A stretch of 64,000 nt of DNA from an uncultured Persicobacter sp. (GCA_947498325.1 CANMKE010000019.1:1-64000); one strand, 5' to 3'; shown: positions 45,740 through 54,671, counted from the stretch's first letter. Notes: generated from the sequence alone by a model not told the origin. Made by a program: numbers and translations.

Positions 45740-47041
45740 ATGTCAACAACTGTATCCGAAAACGGATCATTGGGCCAGATAGCAGTGGTTCATTCGCAAG
45801 CAGCTGAAACCATCCCGGCGGCACTTCAGGCACAGGCTCAACAGGCCTGGGAGAAGTTCACCGCTACGGGCTTTCCGCATGCAAAAGCAGAAGAATATAA
45901 ATATACACCGATCACCAAACAGCTTGATCGCCACTTTGACCTTTCAGCCTTGGCACCTCAGGGTGTTGTCTCTGAAGCCGAAGTGAAATCATTGGTGTTT
46001 CAGTCCGTGGAGGCAGATCTTTTTGTGTTGGTCAATGGCCGATTCAACGAGGCGCTTTCAAATTATGAAGGCAAAGGCTATGATGTCTGTACTTTGGCGG
46101 AAGCTGATGAGGAATTGGTGCAAGAAGTTATTGCCAAGCACAAGCCTCAGGAGGATCCTTTTATCCACCTGAACAATGCCATGGCAAGTGAAGGGCTTTT
46201 CATTCACGTTCCAAAAAATACGCAGCTGCAAAAGCCGATCATTATTTTGAACGTTACGGATTCCCGTCACGGACAGGTCGTGAGCCATGCCCGCAATATT
46301 ATTATTGCTGAGCAGGGTGCTGAAGCAGTCATTATTGAGCAGTATAAATCTTTGGGGGCGGTAAAATCGCTGACCAACAATGTGACAGAGCTTTTTGCGG
46401 AAGCAAATGCACACCTGAGCTTTTATAAATTTCAGCAGGAAAACGATTCGGCTTTCCATTTGGGGAATATCCTGGTCTATCAAACCAAAGATTCTGAGGT
46501 AACCACTTTCACCATGACGCTTGAGGGTGCCATGATCCGAAATAACCTCACTTTCTTACTTGATGGCGAGAACATTACTTCCAATATGTATGGTTTGTCT
46601 TTTCTGAAAGGTAAATCGCATGTCGATCACCATACGGTAGTCGATCATACACACCCTCATTGTGATTCCAATGAGTTATACAAAGGGGTGTTTGATGATA
46701 AATCGGCGGGTGTTTTTAATGGAAAGATTTTTGTCCGCGAAGGTGCACAGAAAACAAATGCGTTTCAGTCCAATAAAAACATCTTATTGTCTGACGATGC
46801 TTCCATTGATACCAAACCACAGCTGGAAATTTGGGCCGATGATGTAAAATGTTCTCATGGTTGTACAAACGGGCAACTGGATCCTGAGCAATTGTTTTAC
46901 CTCAGAGCACGTGGGGTTGATAAGCGCACTGCACAGGGAATGTTGCTTTATGGTTTTGCTGCCGACGTTTTAGAAAATATTAAATTGGAATCTTTGCGAG
47001 AAGAGTTGGCGGACTTGATCCACGATCGAGCAGGATTCTGA
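45740..47041 (+). CDS. sufD: Fe-S cluster assembly protein SufD
   Basis: 433 residues, a SufB paralogue and partner in SufBC2D. The beta-helix core includes LNVTDSRHGQVVSHARNIIIAEQGAEA and the SKSH-like FLKGKSHVDHHTVVDHTHPHC, followed by KSAGVFNGKIFVREGAQKTNAFQSNKNILLSD and KCSHGCTNGQLDPEQLFYLRARG. It ends the first suf unit; a strong terminator follows at 47067-47120. Confidence 0.96.
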   Translation: MSTTVSENGSLGQIAVVHSQAAETIPAALQAQAQQAWEKFTATGFPHAKAEEYKYTPITKQLDRHFDLSALAPQGVVSEAEVKSLVFQSVEADLFVLVNGRFNEALSNYEGKGYDVCTLAEADEELVQEVIAKHKPQEDPFIHLNNAMASEGLFIHVPKNTQLQKPIIILNVTDSRHGQVVSHARNIIIAEQGAEAVIIEQYKSLGAVKSLTNNVTELFAEANAHLSFYKFQQENDSAFHLGNILVYQTKDSEVTTFTMTLEGAMIRNNLTFLLDGENITSNMYGLSFLKGKSHVDHHTVVDHTHPHCDSNELYKGVFDDKSAGVFNGKIFVREGAQKTNAFQSNKNILLSDDASIDTKPQLEIWADDVKCSHGCTNGQLDPEQLFYLRARGVDKRTAQGMLLYGFAADVLENIKLESLREELADLIHDRAGF

Positions 47042-47066
47042 TCTGATCAGGTAGTATTCTGATTTT

Positions 47067-47120
47067 AAAAAAATCGATCAACTCATTATTCCAATTGTAT
47101 ATGAGTGATCGATTTTTTTT
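47067..47120 (+). terminator. Terminator between sufD and sufS
   Basis: AAATCGATCA-ACTCAT / ATGAGT-GATCGATTT stem of 16 bp with eight T. Transcription of sufS downstream therefore needs read-through or its own promoter. Confidence 0.85.
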
Positions 47121-47284
47121 ATGCACATTTTAATCTCCAAATATGAAATCGAAGTATAGATTTTGCGCAATACTTCGTAAATTAGAAGGATTTTAAATAG
47201 CAATAGAGGTAGTTCTTATAATTCTTTGAATTACACAATTTGTATTAACTTAGAAGGAATCCTCCTGCAACTTAACATAAAATA

Positions 47285-48520
47285 ATGAACATGATGTCCA
47301 CAAGTTTAGACATAGAACGCATCCGTGAACAGTTTCCGATTTTGCATCAGGAGGTCAATGGTAAGCCTTTGGTTTATTTTGATAACGCTGCCACGACGCA
47401 AAAACCGACAGTGGTCATCAGCGCTTTGGAAAACTACTATAAAGGCATCAATTCAAATATTCACCGCGGCGCACATGCCCTGGCAGATCAGGCAACTACG
47501 GCCTTTGAGGCCACTCGCCTGAGTATTAAGGATTTTATCAATGCCAAGGAAGTGGAAGAGGTGATTTTTACCAAAGGAACCACTGATGGCATTAACCTGA
47601 TTGCGGCAACTTTCGGCCGTGCATTCATTGGTGAAGGAGATGAAATTGTGGTTTCAACCATGGAACATCACTCCAATATTGTTCCCTGGCAAATGCTCTG
47701 CGAGGAGAAAGGAGCCCAGCTGAAAGTAATCCCTTTGAATGCAAAAGGGGAATTGTTGATGGAGGAATACGAAGCTTTGCTTTCTGAAAAAACCAAACTT
47801 GTTGCCGTGGTGCATGCCTCAAATGCATTGGGGACTGTCAATCCCATTTCAGAGATTATCAGTAAAGCCCATGCGGTAGGTGCCAAAGTGTTGGTCGATG
47901 GAGCGCAATCTTGTTCGCACCTGGATATCGACGTTCAGGCTTTGGATGTTGATTTTTTTGTCAGCTCGGCACATAAAATTTATGGCCCTACAGGAATGGG
48001 TTTTCTTTATGGGAAACGTCAGCTTCTGGAAGAAATGCCACCCTACCAGGGGGGAGGGGAGATGATTAAAACGGTCTCTTTTGAAGGGACGACCTATAAT
48101 GAAATTCCATATAAATTTGAAGCTGGAACTCCCAACATTGCCGATGTTATTGCCTTCAATGAAGCTATTCACTGGATTTCACAGGTCGGGAAAGAAGCGA
48201 TCCGTGCCCATGAAAATGAACTCCTTGCTTATGCGCATGAGAAACTCTCGGCAATTGATGGCGTGATCTTTTACGGGGAGGCTGAAGACAAAGTCGCCGT
48301 TGTTTCTTTTGGAATTCAGGGCGTACATCCTTTTGATATTGGAATGATGCTCGATGCCCGTGGAATTGCCGTAAGAACAGGCCACCACTGTACACAACCA
48401 CTGATGCAGTTTTTTGGTATTGAAGGCACCGTGAGGGCTTCGTTCTCAGTCTATAATACCAAAGAAGAGATTGATAAATTAGCCGAAGGTGTAGCGAAAA
48501 TCGCTCGCATGATGGCCTAA
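47285..48520 (+). CDS. sufS: Cysteine desulfurase SufS
   Basis: 411 residues, pyridoxal phosphate-dependent group II cysteine desulfurase that supplies sulfur for Fe-S clusters. Landmarks: YFDNAATTQKP, HRGAHALADQAT, the STMEHHSNIVPWQ His, PLP lysine in SSAHKIYGPTGMGFLYG, and the sulfur-carrying Cys loop RTGHHCTQPLMQFF. It starts after a 243-bp gap with a terminator, then sufE follows by 35 bp. Confidence 0.97.
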   Translation: MNMMSTSLDIERIREQFPILHQEVNGKPLVYFDNAATTQKPTVVISALENYYKGINSNIHRGAHALADQATTAFEATRLSIKDFINAKEVEEVIFTKGTTDGINLIAATFGRAFIGEGDEIVVSTMEHHSNIVPWQMLCEEKGAQLKVIPLNAKGELLMEEYEALLSEKTKLVAVVHASNALGTVNPISEIISKAHAVGAKVLVDGAQSCSHLDIDVQALDVDFFVSSAHKIYGPTGMGFLYGKRQLLEEMPPYQGGGEMIKTVSFEGTTYNEIPYKFEAGTPNIADVIAFNEAIHWISQVGKEAIRAHENELLAYAHEKLSAIDGVIFYGEAEDKVAVVSFGIQGVHPFDIGMMLDARGIAVRTGHHCTQPLMQFFGIEGTVRASFSVYNTKEEIDKLAEGVAKIARMMA

Positions 48521-48555
48521 ATATACCTGATGTGTTGCATTGGGCAAGATGAAAA

Positions 48556-48996
48556 ATGATGAATACAATAAATCAAGTACAAGACGAAATCGTGGAGGAG
48601 TTTGCATTGTTTGCTGGCGACCGTGAAGCGATCACAGAATATATTTTCGAGATGGGACTTCAGCTGCCTGCTTTGCCAGAGGCTGACCGTGTCGATCAGA
48701 ATGTTATTAAGGGCTGCCAGTCCACTGTTTGGTTGATTGGAGATCTTAAAGAAGGTAAAGTGCATTTCGACGCCGATTCCAATACAGGAATTACTAAAGG
48801 GCTGATCAGTATGTTGTTGCGAGTTTACAACGAAAGGACTCCCGAGGAAATTTTGGCAGCAGATTTGTACTTTATAGATAAAATCGGAATGAGTGGCATC
48901 ATCAGCTCACAGCGTTCCAATGGCTTAACGGCCATGATCAAACAAATCAAACTTTACGCTTTGGCTTTTCAGGCTAAAGCAAGAACAAACGCCTAA
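48556..48996 (+). CDS. sufE: SufE-like sulfur acceptor
   Basis: 146 residues. SufE takes persulfide sulfur from SufS and passes it to SufB. The conserved Cys lies in NVIKGCQSTVWLIG, as in the family. The ending of helices includes ISSQRSNGL. It sits between sufS and the DUF59 gene. Confidence 0.95.
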   Translation: MMNTINQVQDEIVEEFALFAGDREAITEYIFEMGLQLPALPEADRVDQNVIKGCQSTVWLIGDLKEGKVHFDADSNTGITKGLISMLLRVYNERTPEEILAADLYFIDKIGMSGIISSQRSNGLTAMIKQIKLYALAFQAKARTNA

Positions 48997-49014
48997 AAAA
49001 CAATAATTGCTGTC

Positions 49015-49326
49015 ATGAGCGAAATAAGTCTTAAAGATAAAATCGTGGAGGCAATCAAGACCGTTTACGATCCTGAAATTCCTGTCGATGTATATGAGTT
49101 GGGCCTGATTTATGAAATCGAGGTCTTTCCGGTATCCAATGTAAATATTACCATGACATTGACTTCCCCTTCATGCCCTGCGGCTGAACATATCCCTAAT
49201 GAAATTAAGGAAAAAGTGCAGGCAGTAGAAGAAGTGAATGAGGTGAATGTAGAAATTACATGGGATCCACCATATTCGCAGGACATGATGTCTGAAGCTG
49301 CCAAACTGGAGCTCGGCTTTATGTAA
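49015..49326 (+). CDS. sufT: DUF59/MIP18-family Fe-S assembly protein (SufT-like)
   Basis: 103 residues of the DUF59 fold: VYDPEIPVDVYELGLIYEI, MTLTSPSCPAAEHIP with the conserved Cys, and TWDPPYSQDMMSEAAKLELG. Homologues (SufT, MIP18) help load Fe-S clusters into targets. It lies 18 bp after sufE and is the usual companion of suf genes. Confidence 0.9.
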   Translation: MSEISLKDKIVEAIKTVYDPEIPVDVYELGLIYEIEVFPVSNVNITMTLTSPSCPAAEHIPNEIKEKVQAVEEVNEVNVEITWDPPYSQDMMSEAAKLELGFM

Positions 49327-49403
49327 TGTATGTTGTGGGGCTTTATCGGGCCTTGCAATTGCCTAAAATCAATTCAACTACAAAATAGTAAATATACAAC
49401 CCT

Positions 49404-49823
49404 ATGTACCCAGAAGAATTAGTAGCGCCAATGCGCCAGGAATTAACTGACGCAGGTTTCGAATCGCTGACTACCGCTGAAGCGGTAAATGCACATTTTC
49501 AGGATCACAAAGGCACAACCCTTGTTGTCGTGAATTCTGTTTGTGGCTGTGCAGCAGGAGCTGCTCGTCCAGGTGTTCGTTTTGCTTTGCAAAATGGTGC
49601 AAATAAGCCTGATAACTGTGTGACTGTTTTTGCAGGTAACGACCGCGAAGCAACACAGGCTGCCCGTGATTTGATGATGCCTTATCCGCCATCATCTCCA
49701 TGTATCGCTTTGTTCAAAGATGGCGAGTTGGTACAAATGGTAGAGCGTCACCACATTGAAGGACGTAACGCAGAAATGATCGGTGCTTTCTTGGTAAGCA
49801 CTTTTGATGAGCACTGTGCATAA
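49404..49823 (+). CDS. Bacilliredoxin (BrxA/BrxB, YphP/YqiW family)
   Basis: 139 residues. Family motif VVNSVCGCAAG with the C-G-C active site, then ARPGVRFALQ, PYPPSSPCIALFKDGELV and the C-terminal MIGAFLVSTFDEHC. Bacilliredoxins remove bacillithiol from oxidised protein thiols, and several Bacteroidota carry suf-linked copies. It lies 77 bp after the SufT-like gene and ends with its own terminator; it may protect Cys on Fe-S assembly proteins. Bacillithiol use by this organism is not shown by this window. Confidence 0.92.
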   Translation: MYPEELVAPMRQELTDAGFESLTTAEAVNAHFQDHKGTTLVVVNSVCGCAAGAARPGVRFALQNGANKPDNCVTVFAGNDREATQAARDLMMPYPPSSPCIALFKDGELVQMVERHHIEGRNAEMIGAFLVSTFDEHCA

Positions 49824-49841
49824 TATCCAATGCATTCAACG

Positions 49842-49875
49842 AAAAAAGCATGAACCAAAAGTTCATGCTTTTTTT
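49842..49875 (+). terminator. Terminator after the bacilliredoxin gene
   Basis: AAAAAGCATGAAC / GTTCATGCTTTTT stem with T-run. Confidence 0.9.
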
Positions 49876-50014
49876 ATAGACTTTCATTGATATAACAATA
49901 TTTATCCTCTCATTTGGAAAATTGGAATAGAATTTGCTATATTTAAGCAAACAAAAGGACATTTTCATTGATGATCGTCTATCGGGTTTGCCGAGGGTAT
50001 TAGAGATGAAAACA

Positions 50015-50047
50015 AACGCATGAGGTTGACCCCATGCGTTTTTTTAT
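50015..50047 (+). terminator. Second intrinsic terminator without an upstream gene
   Basis: AACGCATG-AGG / CCC-CATGCGTT stem with seven T, 140 bp after the bacilliredoxin terminator. There is no gene between the two; it could end a small RNA or serve the convergent gene from 50116. Confidence 0.75.
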
Positions 50048-50115
50048 GGGGTAGTTTGTGTCCTTTTCAAGGGTAAGGTCAATTTTTGGTTAATAATCCA
50101 TGTTTCTTTTATTCA

Positions 50116-50841
50116 TTAACAGCCTCGGGAATAATACCATATATTTGGTAAGCCATTGCAATCAACAATCTTCAACCATCCTTCTAATTCCTCAATGATA
50201 TTTTCTTTTTCTGAAAGGTTTGTAACGCAAGGGTGTTCTTTGTGAATGATTACCTTAACTTTTGTCCAAGTCCCATTTTTTTCATTCGTTAGCACAATTT
50301 GATTAGTTTCACCTTTCAAGTTTCTGATTATTCTTGAGTCGATATTTGGTTTTTCTCTTAGATTTAGACCATTGGCATAATAGCCCAATAGATTATCCAT
50401 ATTGGCCATAAGAAATGATTTCCACCCGACTAATTTAAAGCCCAACGCTTCAATTTCACTCTGCTTCAACCACAGGTCTTGGTTTGAGTAACTAAATTTT
50501 ACGAATTCCTTTTCTCTTTGAGAATAGGGGACAGCCCAAATTTCATAACCTATTTCTTTGAAAAATTTTAAGTCAATCTGGTTTTCTGCTTTAGTCTGAT
50601 GATTGATATGGTAAATTCTGTAAAAAGACTGATCTCCAACATTTTGGGCAACATTTCTTGTTATTCGCCCCACGACCTCACCGTTGGGGTTGTCATAAAC
50701 ATTAAAGCCTTCTTTTGGGGAATATATACAGCAAATTTCTTGATTAAAACCCTGTTTAGGCAATATAAGTCCATTCTGAAATCCTTGTCCATAGGCTATA
50801 TTTACCGACAAAAGAAAAACTGTGAAAAAGAATTTAGGCAT
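50116..50841 (-). CDS. Exported hypothetical protein with SH3-like domain
   Basis: 241 residues. A signal peptide ends near NIAYGQ. An SH3_3-like bacterial domain is suggested by GLNLREKPNIDSRIIRNLKGE (about residues 157-178) and possibly a first copy near FNVYDNPNGEVVGRI. Four or five Cys residues suggest periplasmic disulfides. The product is probably periplasmic or surface-bound. I do not recognise a defined family. The gene is AT-rich and uses codons unlike its core neighbours. Confidence 0.7.
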   Translation of the reverse strand: MPKFFFTVFLLSVNIAYGQGFQNGLILPKQGFNQEICCIYSPKEGFNVYDNPNGEVVGRITRNVAQNVGDQSFYRIYHINHQTKAENQIDLKFFKEIGYEIWAVPYSQREKEFVKFSYSNQDLWLKQSEIEALGFKLVGWKSFLMANMDNLLGYYANGLNLREKPNIDSRIIRNLKGETNQIVLTNEKNGTWTKVKVIIHKEHPCVTNLSEKENIIEELEGWLKIVDCNGLPNIWYYSRGC

Positions 50842-50901
50842 GGTTAGTTGCTTGGTTATTTATTTTCTTAAAAAAAACTGTAAAATAAATGCTGTCCATA
50901 T

Positions 50902-51492
50902 TTATAAATATGGAAAGTTAAAGCGATGGATCTTGCCGATTATTGTCAAATCTTTTGATTGCATCTTTATCATGTTATTTCTTATCTCCAAAGAGTATTT
51001 ACCATGAAAAATTGATTCTTTAATTATTTTACCTGTTCCTGTTGGTTTAATTTTATTTTTGGAATCCTTATCTATATTGAACCTTGATATAATTAAACTG
51101 TCATTTCTAAATTCCCACCTACACCATACCCCATGGGAATCAACACCAGGGAGTGTGACAATCCCATTACTACGAAAATCCATTGTTTCTAAACAATTGT
51201 CATATTCACTACTTAATTTTAAACCAGTTGAGTTAGGGGTCAACTCTTGTCTTTTATAGTACAAATTGTCTACACACCAACTGTTTTCGGTTAGCATTTC
51301 TAATTTTGAAGGAATCGCTAATATGACAAGCGGAGTTACAATTGCAATTAGGATAATCGTGGTAAAAATTAATAGCCTTATTTCTAATGGTAGTTTTCCA
51401 ATTAAAGGGAAATTGGTGGTGGATTTGTCAATCCTTGTTAATAAATTTTCATCAATTTGTTTTTCAATTTCTTCAAGTGATCTGGATTTCAT
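50902..51492 (-). CDS. Single-pass membrane hypothetical protein
   Basis: 196 residues. A cytosolic N-terminus (about 35 residues) precedes one membrane helix near 38-60 (IRLLIFTTIILIAIVTPLVIL), then an extracytoplasmic beta-rich part with Cys pairs and a lipocalin-like feel (RFNIDKDSKNKIKPTGTGKI). No motif identifies a function. AT-rich; part of the accessory stretch with the IS remnant. Confidence 0.7.
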   Translation of the reverse strand: MKSRSLEEIEKQIDENLLTRIDKSTTNFPLIGKLPLEIRLLIFTTIILIAIVTPLVILAIPSKLEMLTENSWCVDNLYYKRQELTPNSTGLKLSSEYDNCLETMDFRSNGIVTLPGVDSHGVWCRWEFRNDSLIISRFNIDKDSKNKIKPTGTGKIIKESIFHGKYSLEIRNNMIKMQSKDLTIIGKIHRFNFPYL

Positions 51493-51530
51493 TCTGAATT
51501 TTAGATGGTTGTAAATTAGAAATGGTTTTT

Positions 51531-51622
51531 ATCAAATCGCCAAAGTAATCAGCACCGACCCATCAATATAGGCAAAGGCTTCGATGATTGCTGCTCCAAT
51601 ATTAGGCTGTTCCTGATTGATA
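51531..51622 (-). pseudogene. Duplicated 3' end of the DUF350 gene
   Basis: About 92% identical over 92 bp to 53819-53910, the last 30 codons of the DUF350 gene. The minus-strand frame encodes the same C-terminus (NQEQPNIGAAIIEAFAYI..., then GSVLITLAI and TGA), with one residue change (Gly to Asp); the other differences I counted are silent. The rest of the gene is absent; an IS3 fragment lies directly upstream in the reading direction. It is a relic of a lost paralogue, or of the same gene copied here. Confidence 0.9.
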
Positions 51623-51806
51623 GCCTTACTCCCTTTTTCAAAAACACTCGATGCATTCTCCAAAAAAAAAGTTGTTTCCATTGGCCAATCTGTGCAGGAC
51701 TGATTTCATATTTCTGACAAAGTTCCACTATGCTTTGTTGTTCTTTGATCGCTTCAAGTGCTACCTTGGCTTTAAACTTGGGGCTAAATTTTCTTCTGCT
51801 TATCAT
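51623..51806 (-). mobile_element. IS3-family transposase OrfA fragment (HTH_Tnp_1)
   Basis: ISRRKFSPKFKAKVALEAIKEQ, then SIVELCQKYEISPAQIGQWK, is the N-terminal helix-turn-helix of an IS3-family OrfA. After Gln-Trp-Lys a run of nine T breaks the frame; with one more T the usual FLENAS..VFEKG sequence would follow. OrfB and the far end of the element are gone. The open frame runs on to 51549 only because it crosses into the duplicated DUF350 tail out of frame. The element is dead. The left IS end may lie around 51840-51862, but I cannot confirm the terminal repeat. Confidence 0.85.
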
Positions 51807-51896
51807 TGATTTACAAGTTAGTATATTATTTTAACTTGCTGTCTGAATTGTTGGGGTAATTATACTGAATGTAATCTTAAAATTCAAGTTGTTGAT

Positions 51897-52862
51897 TTAA
51901 CTACCCGTACAATACAGCCCCATTAATTCTGTTACTTCATCACCATACCTTGAAGAAAATTCTAAGCTTTCCGCCCGCTCCAAATCTTCACAAACCTTTT
52001 CTTTTTCATCCATTTCCAGATAGATTAATGCCCTGTTTTTATATGCATAGGAGTTTTCAGGATATAATGAAATAGAATGTTGAACATCCTTAAAAGCCTT
52101 TTGAACTTCTCCTAATTTAAGTAAACAAAAAGCTCTGTTGTTAAAAGCTAAAGCCTGGAAAACGCTATGATTTTTTTTCGATTCAATCTCAACTAATTTG
52201 TCAAAATCATGGAATGCATTTAAATAGTCCTGTTTATCTAAGTAATAAAATCCTCGCATATCATAAGCGTCTGCATTATTGGGATCATCTTTTATTAGAT
52301 CATTTACGGTTAAAAATGCGTCGTTACTTTTTTCTTGTGAAAATAAAACTTTTGCCTTTAGTATTTTTGCATCACGATTGTTTGATTTCACCATGAGCAC
52401 TTTATCTATTTCAGAAGATGCTTCCTCGAATGATTCTATTTTTATGAAATACCTTATTTTTGTTAATATAAGTTCAATAGCTTCATTTTGAGTTAGTTTT
52501 TTGTTACTTAGTGCTTTATCGAAATCCTCCAAGATGCCGTCTTTAGTCCCTTTATTTACGGAGCCAAGCATAAGTGCCCTGTAACCATATTGAGGCAAAT
52601 AGTCAGGGTTTAGCGAAATCGATTTGTTTATATTTTTAATGGCATTATCAGCTTGTCCCAAATTGAATTGCGACCTGCCTTTAATTAGATATAAAAAATT
52701 GTCGGCTGGGTATATTTTTAATAAAGAGTCAGATAATATTACCGCTTCTTTAAACTTCAAATCATTGAATGTCGATTGAAGTTTTTGGATAGATTGATCT
52801 GGTGCGAAGGGGCTTAAACATGAGGTTAGTGTTATTAGAAAAGCGAGTTTGAAAAATTTCAT
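51897..52862 (-). CDS. TPR-repeat lipoprotein
   Basis: 321 residues with a lipoprotein signal (FLITLTSC, acylated Cys near residue 15). The rest is a chain of about seven TPR repeats (YLIKGRSQFNLGQADNAIKNINKSISLNPD, ALAFNNRAFCLLKLGEVQKAFKDVQHSISLYPE). It is membrane-anchored and probably a protein-interaction scaffold. No operon partner is evident and the function is unknown. AT-rich like its neighbours. Confidence 0.85.
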   Translation of the reverse strand: MKFFKLAFLITLTSCLSPFAPDQSIQKLQSTFNDLKFKEAVILSDSLLKIYPADNFLYLIKGRSQFNLGQADNAIKNINKSISLNPDYLPQYGYRALMLGSVNKGTKDGILEDFDKALSNKKLTQNEAIELILTKIRYFIKIESFEEASSEIDKVLMVKSNNRDAKILKAKVLFSQEKSNDAFLTVNDLIKDDPNNADAYDMRGFYYLDKQDYLNAFHDFDKLVEIESKKNHSVFQALAFNNRAFCLLKLGEVQKAFKDVQHSISLYPENSYAYKNRALIYLEMDEKEKVCEDLERAESLEFSSRYGDEVTELMGLYCTGS

Positions 52863-52951
52863 TGTAATTGTATAGGTTAATTATTGTTGTTGTTTCAATA
52901 GTGAATTGAGTTTAATTGTGATGTGAGAATGATTGTGTGATAAGCTAACTT

Positions 52952-53536
52952 TTATTCCATCTTTCGATAAATATAACAACCTGCCTCTGAGGGATGGTCT
53001 TGGACAAAATCAGCACTATTTTCCTTTCTAATCAAATTGATGACTAAAAAATCGCCTCCAGCGGCCATCGTGAAAAATATGCCAAAGAATAAAAGCCACA
53101 CATTTCCGATCATAATGGCAAATAAAGAAGGCATAACCCCTAAGATGACAGCTGGTGTTATGGCGCCAATAATGTAATGCTTGACATTTAAAGCTTCTTT
53201 ACAATGACAATAAGGGGTGAGCATCTTCCAAAGTATTCCAAATTTAATGGACTTAAATCCGTCCTTTGCGAATTTAGCCCAAGTGATGCCGTGAATTAAT
53301 TCGTGCAAAACAATCCCTAAAATTAAAGTCCCGAAAATCAACAACGAATCGATGCCAAGTCCTTGGAGTTCAAGATTATCAATTTGCTGTTGGAAATCTG
53401 TAGCTGGTTGCCAAATGAAATAATAGGGTAATCCAAAAATTAACAATATTGGGATTAATATTAAGACTCCGAACACATTAGCCCATACCAAATCGATTGT
53501 CAATTTTTCTTTCCTATAATTTTCAAGGTTTTGCAT
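52952..53536 (-). CDS. DUF3267-type membrane zinc metallopeptidase-like protein
   Basis: 194 residues with four hydrophobic segments. The zinc motif HELIHG (HExxH) lies near residue 86 at the end of the second membrane helix, as in DUF3267 and site-2-protease-like proteins. A third ligand cannot be assigned with confidence. It may be an intramembrane or membrane-bound protease. It starts about 90 bp after the preceding gene's region and stands alone in the AT-rich stretch. Confidence 0.75.
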   Translation of the reverse strand: MQNLENYRKEKLTIDLVWANVFGVLILIPILLIFGLPYYFIWQPATDFQQQIDNLELQGLGIDSLLIFGTLILGIVLHELIHGITWAKFAKDGFKSIKFGILWKMLTPYCHCKEALNVKHYIIGAITPAVILGVMPSLFAIMIGNVWLLFFGIFFTMAAGGDFLVINLIRKENSADFVQDHPSEAGCYIYRKME

Positions 53537-53683
53537 TATATGGGTTTTCTAAAGGTAGTTGTTATGATATAAACCTATTTCCCTCGATGTAAATAGATTT
53601 TCTACTTAAAAGTATTATTTTTATTAATATAATAATATAAACTACACCTTGAAAGATTATTCAGGATTTAGATAGTTGGATCC

Positions 53684-53718
53684 ATAAAAAAGCCTCTCGA
53701 TAACTACTCAAGAGGCTT
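53684..53718 (-). terminator. Terminator downstream of the DUF350 gene
   Basis: On the minus strand AGCCTCT / AGAGGCT stem followed by TTTTTT, about 100 bp after the DUF350 stop. Confidence 0.7.
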
Positions 53719-53819
53719 CAATATCATTTATGGTTAAAGAAGATCAATTTCAAACACATTTCATCTTATAATAAATAATCTGTGGACGATATTTCATCGT
53801 TATTTCATTCTTTAAATCA

Positions 53820-54671
53820 TCAAATCGCCAAAGTAATCAACACTGAACCACCAATATAGGCAAAGGCTTCTATGATTGCTGCCCCAATATTTGGCTGTTC
53901 CTGATTGATGATTTCGTCGGTAAGGTTTTGGCCAGGCAGTAGAATTTTGTCGGTGACTAATCGGCATAATGGCAGGAATAGCAGGCCGAGAATCACTTCG
54001 TAAGAAATGATGATTGCCGCGGTTTCCCAACCTTCAAAAGGGTGCATAATTGCGGCACGCAAAACATTGGCAATTCCGATTAAAGCGCCTGCTTTTCCGA
54101 TGCCTACGGCAACATTGCTCTTGGCCAAATGTTCGTCAGTGTCGTAGGGGAGGATGGCGTTGTAAACCAAGCCTGTGATGATGAAAATCACCTGCCCGAA
54201 CAGCCAGAAGCCTATGGCTGAAGGAATGCCATAACCTGTGTATAGTCCTGCATAAATAATCAATCCGCTTCCTGTAGCCGTTGCACCTTCAACGAGTCCG
54301 ACTCCAGCATTTTGTTTGTCGCAAATTTCAGCACGTATTTTAAACTTTCGCAGGATCAGCTTGTCGGCAATCAGCAAGGAGATATTCAGTAAAATAATAC
54401 CGATGATTCCGTAAAGGAGAACACTCAGTAAGTCGGCCACTAAGCCAAGGGAATCGCCCGTCATGGCGCCAGCAATGGCCAGTAATAAGCCAATATAATA
54501 GCCCGTATTGGAAAGGGCAAAAGCAAGGTTGTCTTTAATGACCAGCTCCTCATTGACCTTGATGGAAGGATTGAGGAGTTGATAAACTATTTTCCCGATA
54601 AAAAAAAGCAGGAAACAGCTGAACAGATAAGCGATAGTGAGCAATAGGCTCTGTCCAATTTCTATAAGCAT
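53820..54671 (-). CDS. DUF350-family membrane protein
   Basis: 283 residues, eight hydrophobic segments forming two DUF350 repeats (for example NTGYYIGLLLAIAGAM and AVGIGKAGALIGIANVLRAA). DUF350 proteins (YjfL-like) are found with DUF4178 and DUF4247 proteins and polyamine or envelope genes in many bacteria; their function is poorly known. Here the DUF4178 and DUF4247-like genes lie upstream on the same strand, so they likely act together. Its last 30 codons are duplicated beside an IS fragment at 51531-51622. Confidence 0.88.
   Translation of the reverse strand: MLIEIGQSLLLTIAYLFSCFLLFFIGKIVYQLLNPSIKVNEELVIKDNLAFALSNTGYYIGLLLAIAGAMTGDSLGLVADLLSVLLYGIIGIILLNISLLIADKLILRKFKIRAEICDKQNAGVGLVEGATATGSGLIIYAGLYTGYGIPSAIGFWLFGQVIFIITGLVYNAILPYDTDEHLAKSNVAVGIGKAGALIGIANVLRAAIMHPFEGWETAAIIISYEVILGLLFLPLCRLVTDKILLPGQNLTDEIINQEQPNIGAAIIEAFAYIGGSVLITLAI

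Noticed and set aside
49971-50006. Eleven-codon frame between the two terminators
   Set aside because: Too short and without any supporting signal.
51658-51672. Run of nine T in the IS fragment as a programmed frameshift
   Set aside because: IS3 frameshift sites lie at the orfA/orfB overlap, not inside the helix-turn-helix gene; orfB is absent, so this is better read as a decay indel.
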